NCBI GenBank assembly: GCA_032355985.1
Contig: JAUKVZ010000006.1
Location: 124,001-188,000, forward strand
Length of the DNA: 64,000 nucleotides
DNA from: Sarcodiotheca gaudichaudii
Taxonomy: Eukaryota; Rhodophyta; Florideophyceae; Gigartinales; Solieriaceae
Reading direction: 5' to 3'
Positions within the stretch are counted from its first letter, which is position 1. Each line of letters begins with the position of its first letter. Positions 24,650-33,010 of the stretch are shown piece after piece. The notes under the pieces are model-generated. The model saw only the letters and a program-made list of their open reading frames with translations. It was not told where the DNA came from and ran no database searches. The position numbers and the translations under genes are program-made.

Positions 24650-25426
24650 TCACGTGGTTCGAATCATGTCGCCGCATTCGGGGCAGCGGTTCGCCGATTC
24701 CGAGAGACCATTGAGGTCGTAGTTGCAGTGGAGACAGTGTTGCTTCCGGATGCGTCTCAAGCGCATCACAGTAGGGAGAAACACCAGGAACGCTGCCGGA
24801 AGTGTCGTGAACAGCGCCGTGTTGGCCGCGAAGCCCGGAAACACAGGCACGGTCGGCAGCATGTGCGCATGCAGTTCCCATTGATCCGCAGGCGTTTCGA
24901 ATGCGACTCCCGTCGTGTGGATTCGGGCGATGCGAGCGCTCCGCGTCCACATATAAAAGTCGTGCCGAAATGCCTTCATCGGCCAGCCTGCGGTGACGCG
25001 CTCTGCGGAAGAGATGCCGACATGCGATTCATCAGGCGGCCGGGTCGCTTCCATGCCCGGGAATCGCTGAATGCAGGCGAATCCCATTTTGGCGACATGG
25101 TCTGGCGGATTGACGACCTCAAGCGATTTGTTCTCCGGTCCCCATCCGGGCGCGGGTGTGCATCCGGTTCGGTAGTACCCGTATCGGCATCTTGTGATGT
25201 GCTTGTTTTCGTAGACCTCGACGTGCATCCACCTGTCGTTGGCCCGCTGATTCCAGCTGTAAACATGATCCCAATTGACGCGATACCAGGGCTCAGGCGT
25301 GTCAACGATTGACCACGCCACGCCGAGATTGATCGCGGCTCCGATGATCAGGCAGATGAGCACACTCAGGATGAGGCGCCGGCGTCCGAGGGAGCGAAGC
25401 GCCTGGATGGGGAGGAGTCTGGCCAT
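24650..25426 (-). CDS. Bitopic membrane protein with C-terminal zinc ribbon (array member 3)
   Basis: This 258-residue protein has the same plan as its neighbours: a basic N-terminus, helix LSVLICLIIGAAINLGVAW, an outer domain with TAGWPMKAF, helix PVFPGFAANTALFTTLP, and a ribbon HCLHCNYDLNGLSESANRC PEC (Cys-x2-Cys and Cys-x2-Cys). The likely start at 25426 lies 61 bases inside the end of the previous gene; the other ATG, at 25447, would lie even deeper, within the previous gene's zinc-ribbon codons. Every start that keeps the first transmembrane helix therefore gives an overlap in different frames. The extracytoplasmic part carries several Trp and two Cys. Function unknown. Confidence 0.72.
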   Translation of the reverse strand: MARLLPIQALRSLGRRRLILSVLICLIIGAAINLGVAWSIVDTPEPWYRVNWDHVYSWNQRANDRWMHVEVYENKHITRCRYGYYRTGCTPAPGWGPENKSLEVVNPPDHVAKMGFACIQRFPGMEATRPPDESHVGISSAERVTAGWPMKAFRHDFYMWTRSARIARIHTTGVAFETPADQWELHAHMLPTVPVFPGFAANTALFTTLPAAFLVFLPTVMRLRRIRKQHCLHCNYDLNGLSESANRCPECGDMIRTT

Positions 25427-26088
25427 CCGCCAGAGTGTTCGCCGCATTCGGGGCAGTGGTTCTGAGATTCCGGAAGTCCGGCGAGGTTGTAGCCGCAGCG
25501 TCTGCAATGGCCGCGGCGAAAATAGAGGCCGCCTCGAAGCACGCTGTACGCCAGATATGCCAGCGTGAAGATCCCGGCGAAAAAGAGTGTGTTCAGGAGG
25601 AAGTTCAGCGGGACGGGGATCAGCGGCAGGGGGCGGCGCTGGAGGAAGTTGCCGGATAGATCTGTTCGAGGCAGTGCGGCGCCGTGTGATTCGATCCAGA
25701 TCTCCGGAGGCCAGTCTTCAAATGCGGCACGACGAATGACTGCGCACTGCATGGATCGAAGCGGCCAGCCTGCGCGGGTCGCTTCGCCGTGACTGAAGTG
25801 TTTCAGGCCGAGACCGGACTTCGCCTGATGGATGATCCACGCCGGCGTGTGCACGGCGTGATCTGAGGCGAAACAACTCGAGTCTTCAATCCACGTCGCA
25901 AAGTTGAGTCCGAGGCCTTCGTACTGGCGGACGAAGATCAGTGGCGTGGCGGAGTTCGATGCGGCCGTGTGCTTCAGCGGCGCCCAGCGTGCGGCGATCC
26001 ATGCGAGTGCGATGTTCGTGAGCAGAGCGAGCGCGACGATCGTGATGATCGCCCGTCGGCGACGCCGCGTTCGTGGGCGGCGCGTCAT
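25366..26088 (-). CDS. Bitopic membrane protein with C-terminal zinc ribbon (array member 2)
   Basis: This 240-residue protein starts in an ATGA overlap with the stop of the preceding gene, which fixes the start at 26088 and implies translational coupling. Seen: an Arg-rich N-terminus (MTRRPRTRRRRR), helix IITIVALALLTNIALAW, an outer domain with RAGWPLRSM, helix PVPLNFLLNTLFFAGI, a ribbon CRRCGYNLAGLP ... CPECG, and a 20-residue Ser/Pro-rich tail after the ribbon. The codons of that tail are shared with the start of the next gene. Same family as its neighbours, function unknown. Confidence 0.75.
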   Translation of the reverse strand: MTRRPRTRRRRRAIITIVALALLTNIALAWIAARWAPLKHTAASNSATPLIFVRQYEGLGLNFATWIEDSSCFASDHAVHTPAWIIHQAKSGLGLKHFSHGEATRAGWPLRSMQCAVIRRAAFEDWPPEIWIESHGAALPRTDLSGNFLQRRPLPLIPVPLNFLLNTLFFAGIFTLAYLAYSVLRGGLYFRRGHCRRCGYNLAGLPESQNHCPECGEHSGGWPDSSPSRRFAPSDAGASS

Positions 26089-26744
26089 GCTGTCTGGATG
26101 CCCTCGCCGCATTCGGGGCACATGATCGCATGTTCGGGAAGTCCGGTCAGGTCGTAGCGGCAGGCGTGGCACGCGCCGTGTGGGTGGCGGCGGGTGTGAT
26201 AAGCGTGCGCGATTCGCCGCGGCGCTGCGAGTATGCGATCCCTTTGTGTCACAAAAAGGAACATCGTCATGGCGTACAGGGCGACATTGAAGAGCAGGCC
26301 GGGGAATACGGGTCTGATCGGCACGACGTAGGCGTTTGACCAGGGGGCGTCGATGAGCTGGATGGCGCCGATGCGCCGACGCTCGATGCGATCGTGCGGC
26401 TCGGCCGTCTGCATCATGTGCACACTCTGATATTCAAACGCGCGCCATGGCCAGCCGGCACGGACAAACGATCCATCGCCCATTTCATACGTTTCTTTTG
26501 GTTTGACGAGGGACTCGAAGAGCCACTGCGGCGGCGGCCGGTCCATGTCGAAACCGTTGCCGCACCAGCCGGGACTACTTCTATGGCCTCGCGTCCAGCG
26601 AAGCTTCGTCACGCCGAATCCGCTGGATTCAGTCACGAAATCAGTCTGCATCCCTTTCGGGGCTCGGATTAGCGCTGAATACGCGATCGGGCTCCACCAG
26701 TTTGCCCCCGCGGCAACGAGAAACGTCAACACGAATCCAGCCAC
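26085..26744 (-). CDS. Bitopic membrane protein with C-terminal zinc ribbon (array member 1)
   Basis: This is the first gene of the array. The outer domain has RAGWPWRAF, then helix PVFPGLLFNVALYAM, then a ribbon CHACRYDLTGLPEHAIMCPECG close to the C-terminus. The start is uncertain: the only conventional in-frame start is a GTG at 26744, which falls in the middle of the first hydrophobic helix. The frame stays open upstream to about 26880 and encodes a basic patch (LPRKRRRRTLL) just like the Arg-rich N-termini of the paralogues, but it holds no ATG, GTG or TTG there. The gene may use a rare start codon (a CTG lies at 26793-26795), or the N-terminus may be degraded. It is divergent from rtcB. 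Confidence 0.65.
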   Translation of the reverse strand: MAGFVLTFLVAAGANWWSPIAYSALIRAPKGMQTDFVTESSGFGVTKLRWTRGHRSSPGWCGNGFDMDRPPPQWLFESLVKPKETYEMGDGSFVRAGWPWRAFEYQSVHMMQTAEPHDRIERRRIGAIQLIDAPWSNAYVVPIRPVFPGLLFNVALYAMTMFLFVTQRDRILAAPRRIAHAYHTRRHPHGACHACRYDLTGLPEHAIMCPECGEGIQTA

Positions 26745-27011
26745 AGCGCAGCCCCCGGCGCAGAGCAGCGTTCGCCGCCGTCGCTTTCGCGGCAGGGCGG
26801 TCCATTCCGTCCACGGCTGATCTGATCCGGCGCGTCTGATGGCCTTCGCCCCGATTCTGAGATGGTGTCCCTCAGGTGGTTAAACGACCTCGCGGCGGCG
26901 AGGGTTCAACGGGGATCGCATGTTCTGCAATCTCCTGCTCATCCTGAGGGTTTCCGGGCGTATGCTTCGGGCTCGATCTCGAAGGATCGGCCCCTGACGA
27001 CAGCAGAGACC

Positions 27012-28433
27012 ATGAAAGCGCGAGAACTCATCAATCTGGGCATTCCCATCGGGGACGCATTGAAGCTCGCCCAGCGCCAGATCGCGCAGGCCGCGGCTCA
27101 GAATGTGCGCAAAGAGCAGATGCGAAAGCGTCTGCAGGCGATCGTCGCCGACCCGGAGGCGGGGCGATCGGATGCAATCTTCGGTGAGCTTGCCGAGGCG
27201 CTGATCGCCGCTGCGAATGAGCGCGAGTCCGGCGGCGGATTTACACCTCGATCATCGCCTGCGCCGTGGCGGCAGTGGGGTACGGATCTCGAAGCGCAGT
27301 CCATCGATCAGATGAAGAATGCGTGCGAGCTGCCGATTTCGATCGGTGGGGCGCTGATGCCGGATGCGCATGTCGGCTACGGCCTGCCCATCGGCGGCGT
27401 GCTGGCGACGGAGAATGCTGTGATTCCGTACGCGGTGGGTGTGGACATCGCCTGCCGCATGAAGCTGAGCGTGCTGGATATGCCGCTGTCGGCGCTGAAG
27501 TCCGAAGAGGGGCGTCTGCGCACGGCGATTCGCGAGGAGACGCGCTTCGGCATCGGGGCGAAGTTTGACAAGGCGCGTGATCATGAGGTGATGGATCTCG
27601 ATTGGTCCGTGACCGGCGTGACGCGCCATCAGAAGGACAAGGCGCGTTCGCAGCTTGGCACGAGCGGCTCGGGAAATCACTTCGTCGAGTTCGGCGAGCT
27701 GACGCTCGAGGCCGATGCGCTGGGGCTGCGCGCGGGGACGTATCTGGCGATGATGAGCCACTCCGGCAGCCGCGGCGCCGGGGCGGCGGTGGCGAATCAC
27801 TATTCGAAACTCGCCATGAAGCTGCGGCCGGAGCTGCCGAAGCATCTCAAGCATCTGGCGTGGCTGGATCTGAGCAGCGCCGAGGGGCAGGAATACTGGG
27901 CTGCGATGCAGCTGATGGGCGCCTATGCGCAGGCGAATCATGCGTGCATCCATCGTGAAATGGCGCGGCATCTGGGCGCGCGCATGCTGGCGGATTTCGA
28001 GAATCATCACAACTTCGCGTGGAAGGAGCGTCATACGGACGCCGCCGGCGCAAAGCGCGAGATGATTGTGCATCGCAAGGGCGCAACGCCGGCGAGCGAG
28101 GGCGCGCTTGGTGTGATTCCCGGCTCGATGGCGTCGCCGGCGTATATCGTGCGCGGCAGGGGATCGGCGGCGTCCTTCGATTCGGCGTCGCACGGCGCGG
28201 GGCGCGTGATGAGCCGCACGAAGGCGAAGTCGATTCTCAGGCGTGGCGAGGTGAAGGCGTATCTGGCCGAGCGCGGCGTGACGCTGATCAGCGCGGGGCT
28301 GGATGAATCGCCCCATGTCTATAAGGACATCGATCGCGTGATGGATGCGCAAAGGGATCTGGTGGAGATCGTGGCGAAGTTCGAGCCGCGGCTTGTGAAG
28401 ATGGCGCCGGAGGGCGAGCGTCCCGAGGACTGA
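27012..28433 (+). CDS. rtcB: RtcB-family RNA 3'-phosphate ligase
   Basis: This GTP-dependent RNA ligase joins 2',3'-cyclic phosphate or 3'-phosphate ends to 5'-OH ends in RNA repair. Seen in 473 residues: PDAHVGYGLPIGGV and GVDIACRM (metal-ligand Asp and Cys), GSGNHFVEFG (metal-ligand His), SHSGSRGAG, HRKGATPASEG, GSM, and SHGAGRVMSR with the His that carries GMP in characterised RtcB enzymes. The ATG at 27012 was chosen because MKARELINLGIPIGDAL matches the usual family N-terminus; an ATG 150 bases upstream is unlikely. No archease, RtcA or release-factor partner is adjacent. It sits alone, divergent from the zinc-ribbon array. Confidence 0.93.
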   Translation: MKARELINLGIPIGDALKLAQRQIAQAAAQNVRKEQMRKRLQAIVADPEAGRSDAIFGELAEALIAAANERESGGGFTPRSSPAPWRQWGTDLEAQSIDQMKNACELPISIGGALMPDAHVGYGLPIGGVLATENAVIPYAVGVDIACRMKLSVLDMPLSALKSEEGRLRTAIREETRFGIGAKFDKARDHEVMDLDWSVTGVTRHQKDKARSQLGTSGSGNHFVEFGELTLEADALGLRAGTYLAMMSHSGSRGAGAAVANHYSKLAMKLRPELPKHLKHLAWLDLSSAEGQEYWAAMQLMGAYAQANHACIHREMARHLGARMLADFENHHNFAWKERHTDAAGAKREMIVHRKGATPASEGALGVIPGSMASPAYIVRGRGSAASFDSASHGAGRVMSRTKAKSILRRGEVKAYLAERGVTLISAGLDESPHVYKDIDRVMDAQRDLVEIVAKFEPRLVKMAPEGERPED

Positions 28434-28546
28434 TCGGCGCGCATGAAGGCCCCCGAAGACGCGCGACCGAGGGAGGAAATGGGCGCGCCTCCGGGGGTGG
28501 CACGAACGCCTGAGAAGAAGCAGATCGCCCTGGCGGGGGATCGCTG

Positions 28547-28584
28547 AAAAAAAGACCCGGGCGCCAGATTGGATGGCGCCCGGG
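28547..28584 (-). terminator. Intrinsic terminator of the first CHRD gene
   Basis: An 11-bp perfect stem (28556-28566 with 28574-28584) is followed on the minus strand by seven Ts (28547-28553). It lies 56 bases past the stop of the minus-strand CHRD gene. It has no T-run on the + side, so it does not obviously serve rtcB. Confidence 0.85.
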
Positions 28585-28639
28585 CGCTCAACGCGCAGAA
28601 CAGGAATCGCGCGGAGCCTTACGCCACACGGGATTTCGG

Positions 28640-29587
28640 TTACGGCTCGCAGACACCCCAGCTTCCGATCAGTGACGCCAGATCAGCAGCGCCATACGGA
28701 TTGCCCCAGTTGCCGAGTAGTTCGGCGATGTCCTGCGCGTTCACGACACAGTCGCGCGCCAGATCCCAGTCGCAGGGCGGCGCTTCGATCTGGCCGCGCA
28801 CGGCGCCGTTGGGATATTCATCGTTGTGCAGATCGATGTAGAAGCACTCGGGATCGGCAAGGATGTCATCGACAAGCATCGGATCGGCGAAGGTTGAGCC
28901 GGAGAGTTCGCCGGGGCCGCCTCCGACACCAAGGCCAAGCACGCTGTCGCCGCCGAACCCGGCGGGGGCGGCATGAATGACGAAGAGCGTGGGCGGTCCG
29001 ACGCCGGAGTAGGTGAAGTCCCAGGAGACTTCGTTGTTTGTGTCGTTGATGAAGAGCGAACCGACGCTGAGGCCATCGGGATCACCGCCCTGACCGGTGA
29101 CGACATACTCGCCGATGAGGCACATATCGAAGCGCGCCGGCAGCCCGCCGCGCATGACCATCGTGGGCCCCTGGTCGGAATGCGGGACGCCTTCCTGATC
29201 GGAATGGGGCAACGGTCCCTGGTCGGAGTGGGCGACAAGCGACAGCTCGAAGCGCTGCGGCCGGTCGACGAGTCGCCGAGCCAGTTCGCTGCCTGCCGGC
29301 ATGGTCACCGGGATGGCGTCCGCAGAACGCAGAGCGAGATCGCCATCGAATTTCAAGCGCGCACTGAGCGACTCATCGAACCGGTCGCGCAGCGCGAACT
29401 CGGCGCGGCTGAAGCCGAAGTCGTCCGGAAGGACGAAGGACACGTCGCCAGAGTCCACATCCAGCGACAGAAGGATGCGCATGTCTGCGCCGCCTCCTGC
29501 GAGCGTGACTGGAAGTGTGAGCGTGTCCGGGCTTGCGGCGGCCGCGCCCGAGATTGTGATTAACGCAACGAGACAGGCCGGTGTCAT
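28640..29587 (-). CDS. Secreted CHRD-domain protein with C-terminal dockerin-like module
   Basis: This exported protein has 315 residues. Seen: a signal peptide (MTPACLVALITISGAAAAS), an N-terminal beta-rich region (about 20-130), a short repeat with three HSDQ units about nine residues apart (about 122-145), a CHRD domain (about 155-270, with FDMCLIGEYVVTGQGGDPDG, LFVIHAAPAG, FYIDLHNDEYPNGAVRGQI), and a C-terminal module NAQDIAELLGNWG ... ADLASLIGSWGVCEP. CHRD domains are chordin-like beta-sandwich units; their role in bacteria is unclear. The start at 29587 is supported by AAGGAG 9 bases upstream; longer forms add a non-signal N-terminus. A related CHRD gene lies directly upstream on the same strand. 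Confidence 0.85.
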   Translation of the reverse strand: MTPACLVALITISGAAAASPDTLTLPVTLAGGGADMRILLSLDVDSGDVSFVLPDDFGFSRAEFALRDRFDESLSARLKFDGDLALRSADAIPVTMPAGSELARRLVDRPQRFELSLVAHSDQGPLPHSDQEGVPHSDQGPTMVMRGGLPARFDMCLIGEYVVTGQGGDPDGLSVGSLFINDTNNEVSWDFTYSGVGPPTLFVIHAAPAGFGGDSVLGLGVGGGPGELSGSTFADPMLVDDILADPECFYIDLHNDEYPNGAVRGQIEAPPCDWDLARDCVVNAQDIAELLGNWGNPYGAADLASLIGSWGVCEP

Positions 29588-29912
29588 ACATGTGGCTCCT
29601 TGTGAAGCCTTCAGACGGACACGTCCGGCTGAGGGCTTCCACTTGCAGAATCGTTCGGCCACATGCAGCGTCAGATTTGAGGACGCAGAGTCAACGTCCC
29701 ATTCCGTGCAAGGTCGTGGAAAGCAGGAATGAAAGGCAGTTTGGAGACGGAGCGCCGGTTATGCGGGTTGGTCGGCGCGTCCGGAAAAGCGCGTCGGAAC
29801 TATGCCCAGTGCGCAGCGAAAAGGCGCTCAGGCAAAGCAGCCGCCCGAGCGCCCATTGAGTGTCAAGACGCACGGCCATCAGGCCATGTGCGCCGACCGT
29901 TCGCTGAGAGCG
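29588..29912. other. 325-base region between the CHRD genes
   Basis: It holds the ribosome site and promoter region of the first CHRD gene and, at 29819-29853, a hairpin that probably ends the second. No additional gene is supported; small open frames here lack a start signal or family resemblance. Confidence 0.5.
29819..29853 (-). terminator. Weak intrinsic terminator of the second CHRD gene
   Basis: GGCGCTC (29823-29829) pairs with GAGCGCC (29847-29853), extended by GGC/GCC past one mismatch. Only four Ts follow on the minus strand. Confidence 0.5.
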
Positions 29913-30842
29913 TCAGGGAGGGCAGATTCCCCAGTTGCCGATGAGGTTGGCCAGATCAGCAGCGCCGTAAGGGTTGGTCCAGTTGCCCAGCAGCACTGCC
30001 AGATCCGCGGAGCCGACATTGCAGTCATTGAGTGAGAGATCCCACGGGCAGGGCGCCGGCAGGAGTTGCCCGCGAAGGGCGCCGCCGGGGAAGTCTCCGT
30101 TGTGAATGTTGACGTAATGACCAGCCGGATCAGCGACGATGGTCGCGGCATTGGCGAGCGATGTCGTGGTCATGTTGGTCAGCGTGCCGGGTCCACCCGT
30201 CGTGACGACGCCGAGTCCGACAAAGACGCCTCCATTGGAGCCGGCGGGCGCATTGTGAATGTGCATCAGTGTGGGCGCTGCGATGTTCGTGTAAGTGAAA
30301 TCCCAGCAGATTTCGCCGGACCCGGTGTCCACGAAGAGCGGGCCCGAGCCGAATCCATCGGCGTCTCCGGCGCCGACTTCGAATGCGCCTCTCATGCACA
30401 GGTCGTATCGCGCTGGGATCTGGCCCCGAACAGCGCCGCCGGGGAAGTCGCCATTGTGGATGTTCACGTAGAAGTCAGTTGGGTCGGAGAGTATGGCGTC
30501 GATGTTCGCTGCCGTTGTGGCGACTGAATCGATCAGCGTCCCGGGGCCGCCTGATGTCGCGATGCCAAGCCCCACGAAGACGCCCCCATTCACGCCAACG
30601 GGCGCATTGTGAATGTGCATCAGCGTCGGTGCGGCGATATCTGCGTAGGTGAACGACCACGAGACCTCGTTCGTGTCGGTGTCAAAGCTGATCGTGCCTG
30701 ACGCGACGCCATCCGGGTCGCCGGCGCCCGCTTCCTCGGCGCCTGTGAACGTGACCGGGAATGTGATGATCTCTGCCCACGCGCCCGTCGACACACCCAT
30801 TCCAAGCGCCACAGCGCACCCGACAAGGAATCTCTGTCTCAT
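29913..30842 (-). CDS. Secreted double-CHRD protein with C-terminal dockerin-like module
   Basis: This exported protein has 309 residues. Seen: signal peptide MRQRFLVGCAVALGMGVSTG...AWA, then two CHRD domains (about 25-140 and 145-260) that share long identical stretches: APTLMHIHNAP, NGGVFVGLG, GGPGTL, YVNIHNGDFPGGA and LRGQ/VRGQ. The C-terminal module runs PCPWDLSLNDCNVGSADLAV...LLGNW and ends DLANLIGNWGICPP. The high identity between the two halves points to a recent internal duplication. It is related to the next gene but lacks that gene's N-terminal region. Predicted to be outside the cell or on its surface. Confidence 0.87.
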   Translation of the reverse strand: MRQRFLVGCAVALGMGVSTGAWAEIITFPVTFTGAEEAGAGDPDGVASGTISFDTDTNEVSWSFTYADIAAPTLMHIHNAPVGVNGGVFVGLGIATSGGPGTLIDSVATTAANIDAILSDPTDFYVNIHNGDFPGGAVRGQIPARYDLCMRGAFEVGAGDADGFGSGPLFVDTGSGEICWDFTYTNIAAPTLMHIHNAPAGSNGGVFVGLGVVTTGGPGTLTNMTTTSLANAATIVADPAGHYVNIHNGDFPGGALRGQLLPAPCPWDLSLNDCNVGSADLAVLLGNWTNPYGAADLANLIGNWGICPP

Positions 30843-31087
30843 CTTGAAGTCCTCTCTGGAGTTGTTGTCCAGTTGTTCGTCGAGCGAAACGCCCGCTACC
30901 TGCGCTGCATCGGCGCATTCAAGACGCCGCGGCCGACGATCGGCTTCGCACGGGCGATGCGCAGCGGGGGCCCATCCATGAGATGTCGTTCCTGCGCATT
31001 GTCATGGCAGAATCCCGGCTTAGCGCATCAAATTTCAGACAATCCGTGATGTCGAACAGGATCATTCGATCCGGAAAGAGCCGCCGC

Positions 31088-32800
31088 TCAGGGCTTCTTC
31101 AGACCGGCGGCGATCTGCGGCGCATACTCGTACGCATCAAGAAGCGAGTTCTCGACGGCCGGAAGGGCCCAGTTGTCCTGCTGGACGAAGAAGATTCGAT
31201 CCTCGATGGGCGCTCGGACAGCCGCGGCGTGCCCGTGCGCGATGAAGTTCGGCTTGGCCACCGGAAGCGCATGACCCCAGCGCGCCAATCGGATCTGCTC
31301 GATGTGCGAGCGATTCAGATTGAGCACATTGAGGAGGTAATCGATGTGCGGCAGCGCAGTCGTCGTCAGGTAGTCATACGAATCATCGAAGAGCATCAGG
31401 AAGCGCCCGCCTTCGAAGGCCATGGGCCAGTAGACAGTGAGCACGCTTCGATCCGAAACGCCGCCATACGTGTATCCGGCGCTGATCGCATCCAGCGGCC
31501 GATTCCACAGTGATGGATCGTTGTCGCCTTCGGTGGGCAGTTCGCCATCCTGCAGATAGAAGAGATCGTAGAAGAGATCCGGAAGGTCGGTGTTCAGCAG
31601 CACATTCGCCACGGCATAGGCGCGATAGTTGATCTCGCTGAAGCCGGTGAGACGCGGCTGATCGTTCTCGGCCGTCCAGTCGCCCAGCATCTTGTCGCAG
31701 ACGAACTTGGCGCATGCCATGACGACTTTCTTCGCCTGGATGGAGCGGATGTTCTGGTCGCGATCAAGATAGGTGACCTGCACGCCGTCATCATTGAGGC
31801 GCACATCAAGACCGACGGCGTTGGAGCGCATGTTCTTGCGCCCCGTTGCTTTGAGCACGCGCTTGAAGAGCGCATCGGCAAGCGTCGCCGTGCCGCCCGG
31901 CCACACCCACTGACCAAACTGTTCTGCTGCGAAGAAGTTCCAGCCTGATGCGGCGGAGAGTTCTTCGTACCCGGCGCAGAAGGATGAGTAGCAGTAATAC
32001 TGCACCGCGGCCTCAAGCAGCGGGGGCAGCGGGCCGCCCATCTCCTGCTCGATGTGCTCCTTGAATGTCATCTGATCGAGATAGAGCACCCAGTCGCGCT
32101 CCTTGGGATCCTTCAGGAGCGGGATGGATGGATAGTCCTCGCCCATCTGCTTGACGAGGGCGGCGAACTTGGCGAACGCCGCGGCCTCCTCCGGCGGGCT
32201 GCCTTCGCCTTCGTAGAAACCCTTGTGGAGTGTGCCGTTGGCTTCGACAATGTCGCCATAGTTGACGCGCACGTTCTTATCGACGCCCAGTTCTTTGTAG
32301 AGCGAGGCGAGCGGTTCATCCGGCTCGATGACATAGGCGCCGCCGAGCGAGAAGGGAACGCCTCGCCAGACTTCCGCCTGCGCGGCGCCGCCGAAGTGAT
32401 TGGAAAACTCGAGCACGACAGGCTTGTGCTCGCGCAGCAGGTACGCGCTCATCAGACCCGACAGGCCGCCGCCGACGACGACGACATCAGCGCTCTCCGT
32501 GGGCGCCGGCGGGTCGTTTTCATAGCCGATCCACTCGCCAAGGATCGGGAACTGCGGATGCCCATCCTTGGTGAGGAAATAGTCGCCGCTCATGGTTCGC
32601 GCGAAGGGCACGCCGTCGACAAGGACGGAGTCGGACGTATCGATGTCGTAATTGAACGGGCTGTCTCTTTGAATGGTGGGCAGCGGCGGGGCGACTTCAA
32701 AAGCGCCTCGTCCGATGATCTGAGCCAACGCGCGCTGGGCGGCAAGGGGCGAAACCATCGCGCCGGCGCCTGTGATCAGGAAGCTGCGTCTGGAAAGCAT
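31088..32800 (-). CDS. Tat-exported FAD-dependent oxidoreductase (amine-oxidase-like)
   Basis: This periplasmic flavoprotein has 570 residues. Seen: a twin-arginine signal MLSRRSFLITGAGAMVSPLA, a linker of about 80 residues, the dinucleotide-binding motif VVVVGGGLSGLMSAYLL (about 113-130) followed by a Glu that would bind the FAD ribose (VLEFSNHFGG), and the C-terminal part of an amine-oxidase/protoporphyrinogen-oxidase-type fold (RWGHALPVAKPNF; then IFFVQQDNWALPAVENSLLDAYE as the second FAD contact). Tat export implies folding with its cofactor in the cytoplasm. A much longer upstream frame is open by chance; the twin-Arg ATG at 32800 is the real start. It is divergent from a membrane cytochrome c gene that might take its electrons. 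Substrate unknown. Confidence 0.87.
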   Translation of the reverse strand: MLSRRSFLITGAGAMVSPLAAQRALAQIIGRGAFEVAPPLPTIQRDSPFNYDIDTSDSVLVDGVPFARTMSGDYFLTKDGHPQFPILGEWIGYENDPPAPTESADVVVVGGGLSGLMSAYLLREHKPVVLEFSNHFGGAAQAEVWRGVPFSLGGAYVIEPDEPLASLYKELGVDKNVRVNYGDIVEANGTLHKGFYEGEGSPPEEAAAFAKFAALVKQMGEDYPSIPLLKDPKERDWVLYLDQMTFKEHIEQEMGGPLPPLLEAAVQYYCYSSFCAGYEELSAASGWNFFAAEQFGQWVWPGGTATLADALFKRVLKATGRKNMRSNAVGLDVRLNDDGVQVTYLDRDQNIRSIQAKKVVMACAKFVCDKMLGDWTAENDQPRLTGFSEINYRAYAVANVLLNTDLPDLFYDLFYLQDGELPTEGDNDPSLWNRPLDAISAGYTYGGVSDRSVLTVYWPMAFEGGRFLMLFDDSYDYLTTTALPHIDYLLNVLNLNRSHIEQIRLARWGHALPVAKPNFIAHGHAAAVRAPIEDRIFFVQQDNWALPAVENSLLDAYEYAPQIAAGLKKP

Positions 32801-33010
32801 GCGTACTCCACCGGATTCGGCCGCGGGGCGCGGCGGCCACATCTCGTCGAGATCATCATTATGCGCATTTGCGAACGCCCATTGCACGCGAAAAAATGAC
32901 GGTTTCCGAAAGAATGCCCGTTGTGGATCAATCGACGCCGGGCGCCTGAGAATGGGTATCGTGGTGTGCGCCGCCGTCAGGCGACGTGGATCAGACAAAG
33001 CGAGGTGACG

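Noticed and set aside
32859-32869. TTATGCGCATT, resembling a dif half site near the skew switch
   Set aside because: The second half and the spacer do not match, so a single 9-11 base match is expected by chance. A dif site was not otherwise found.
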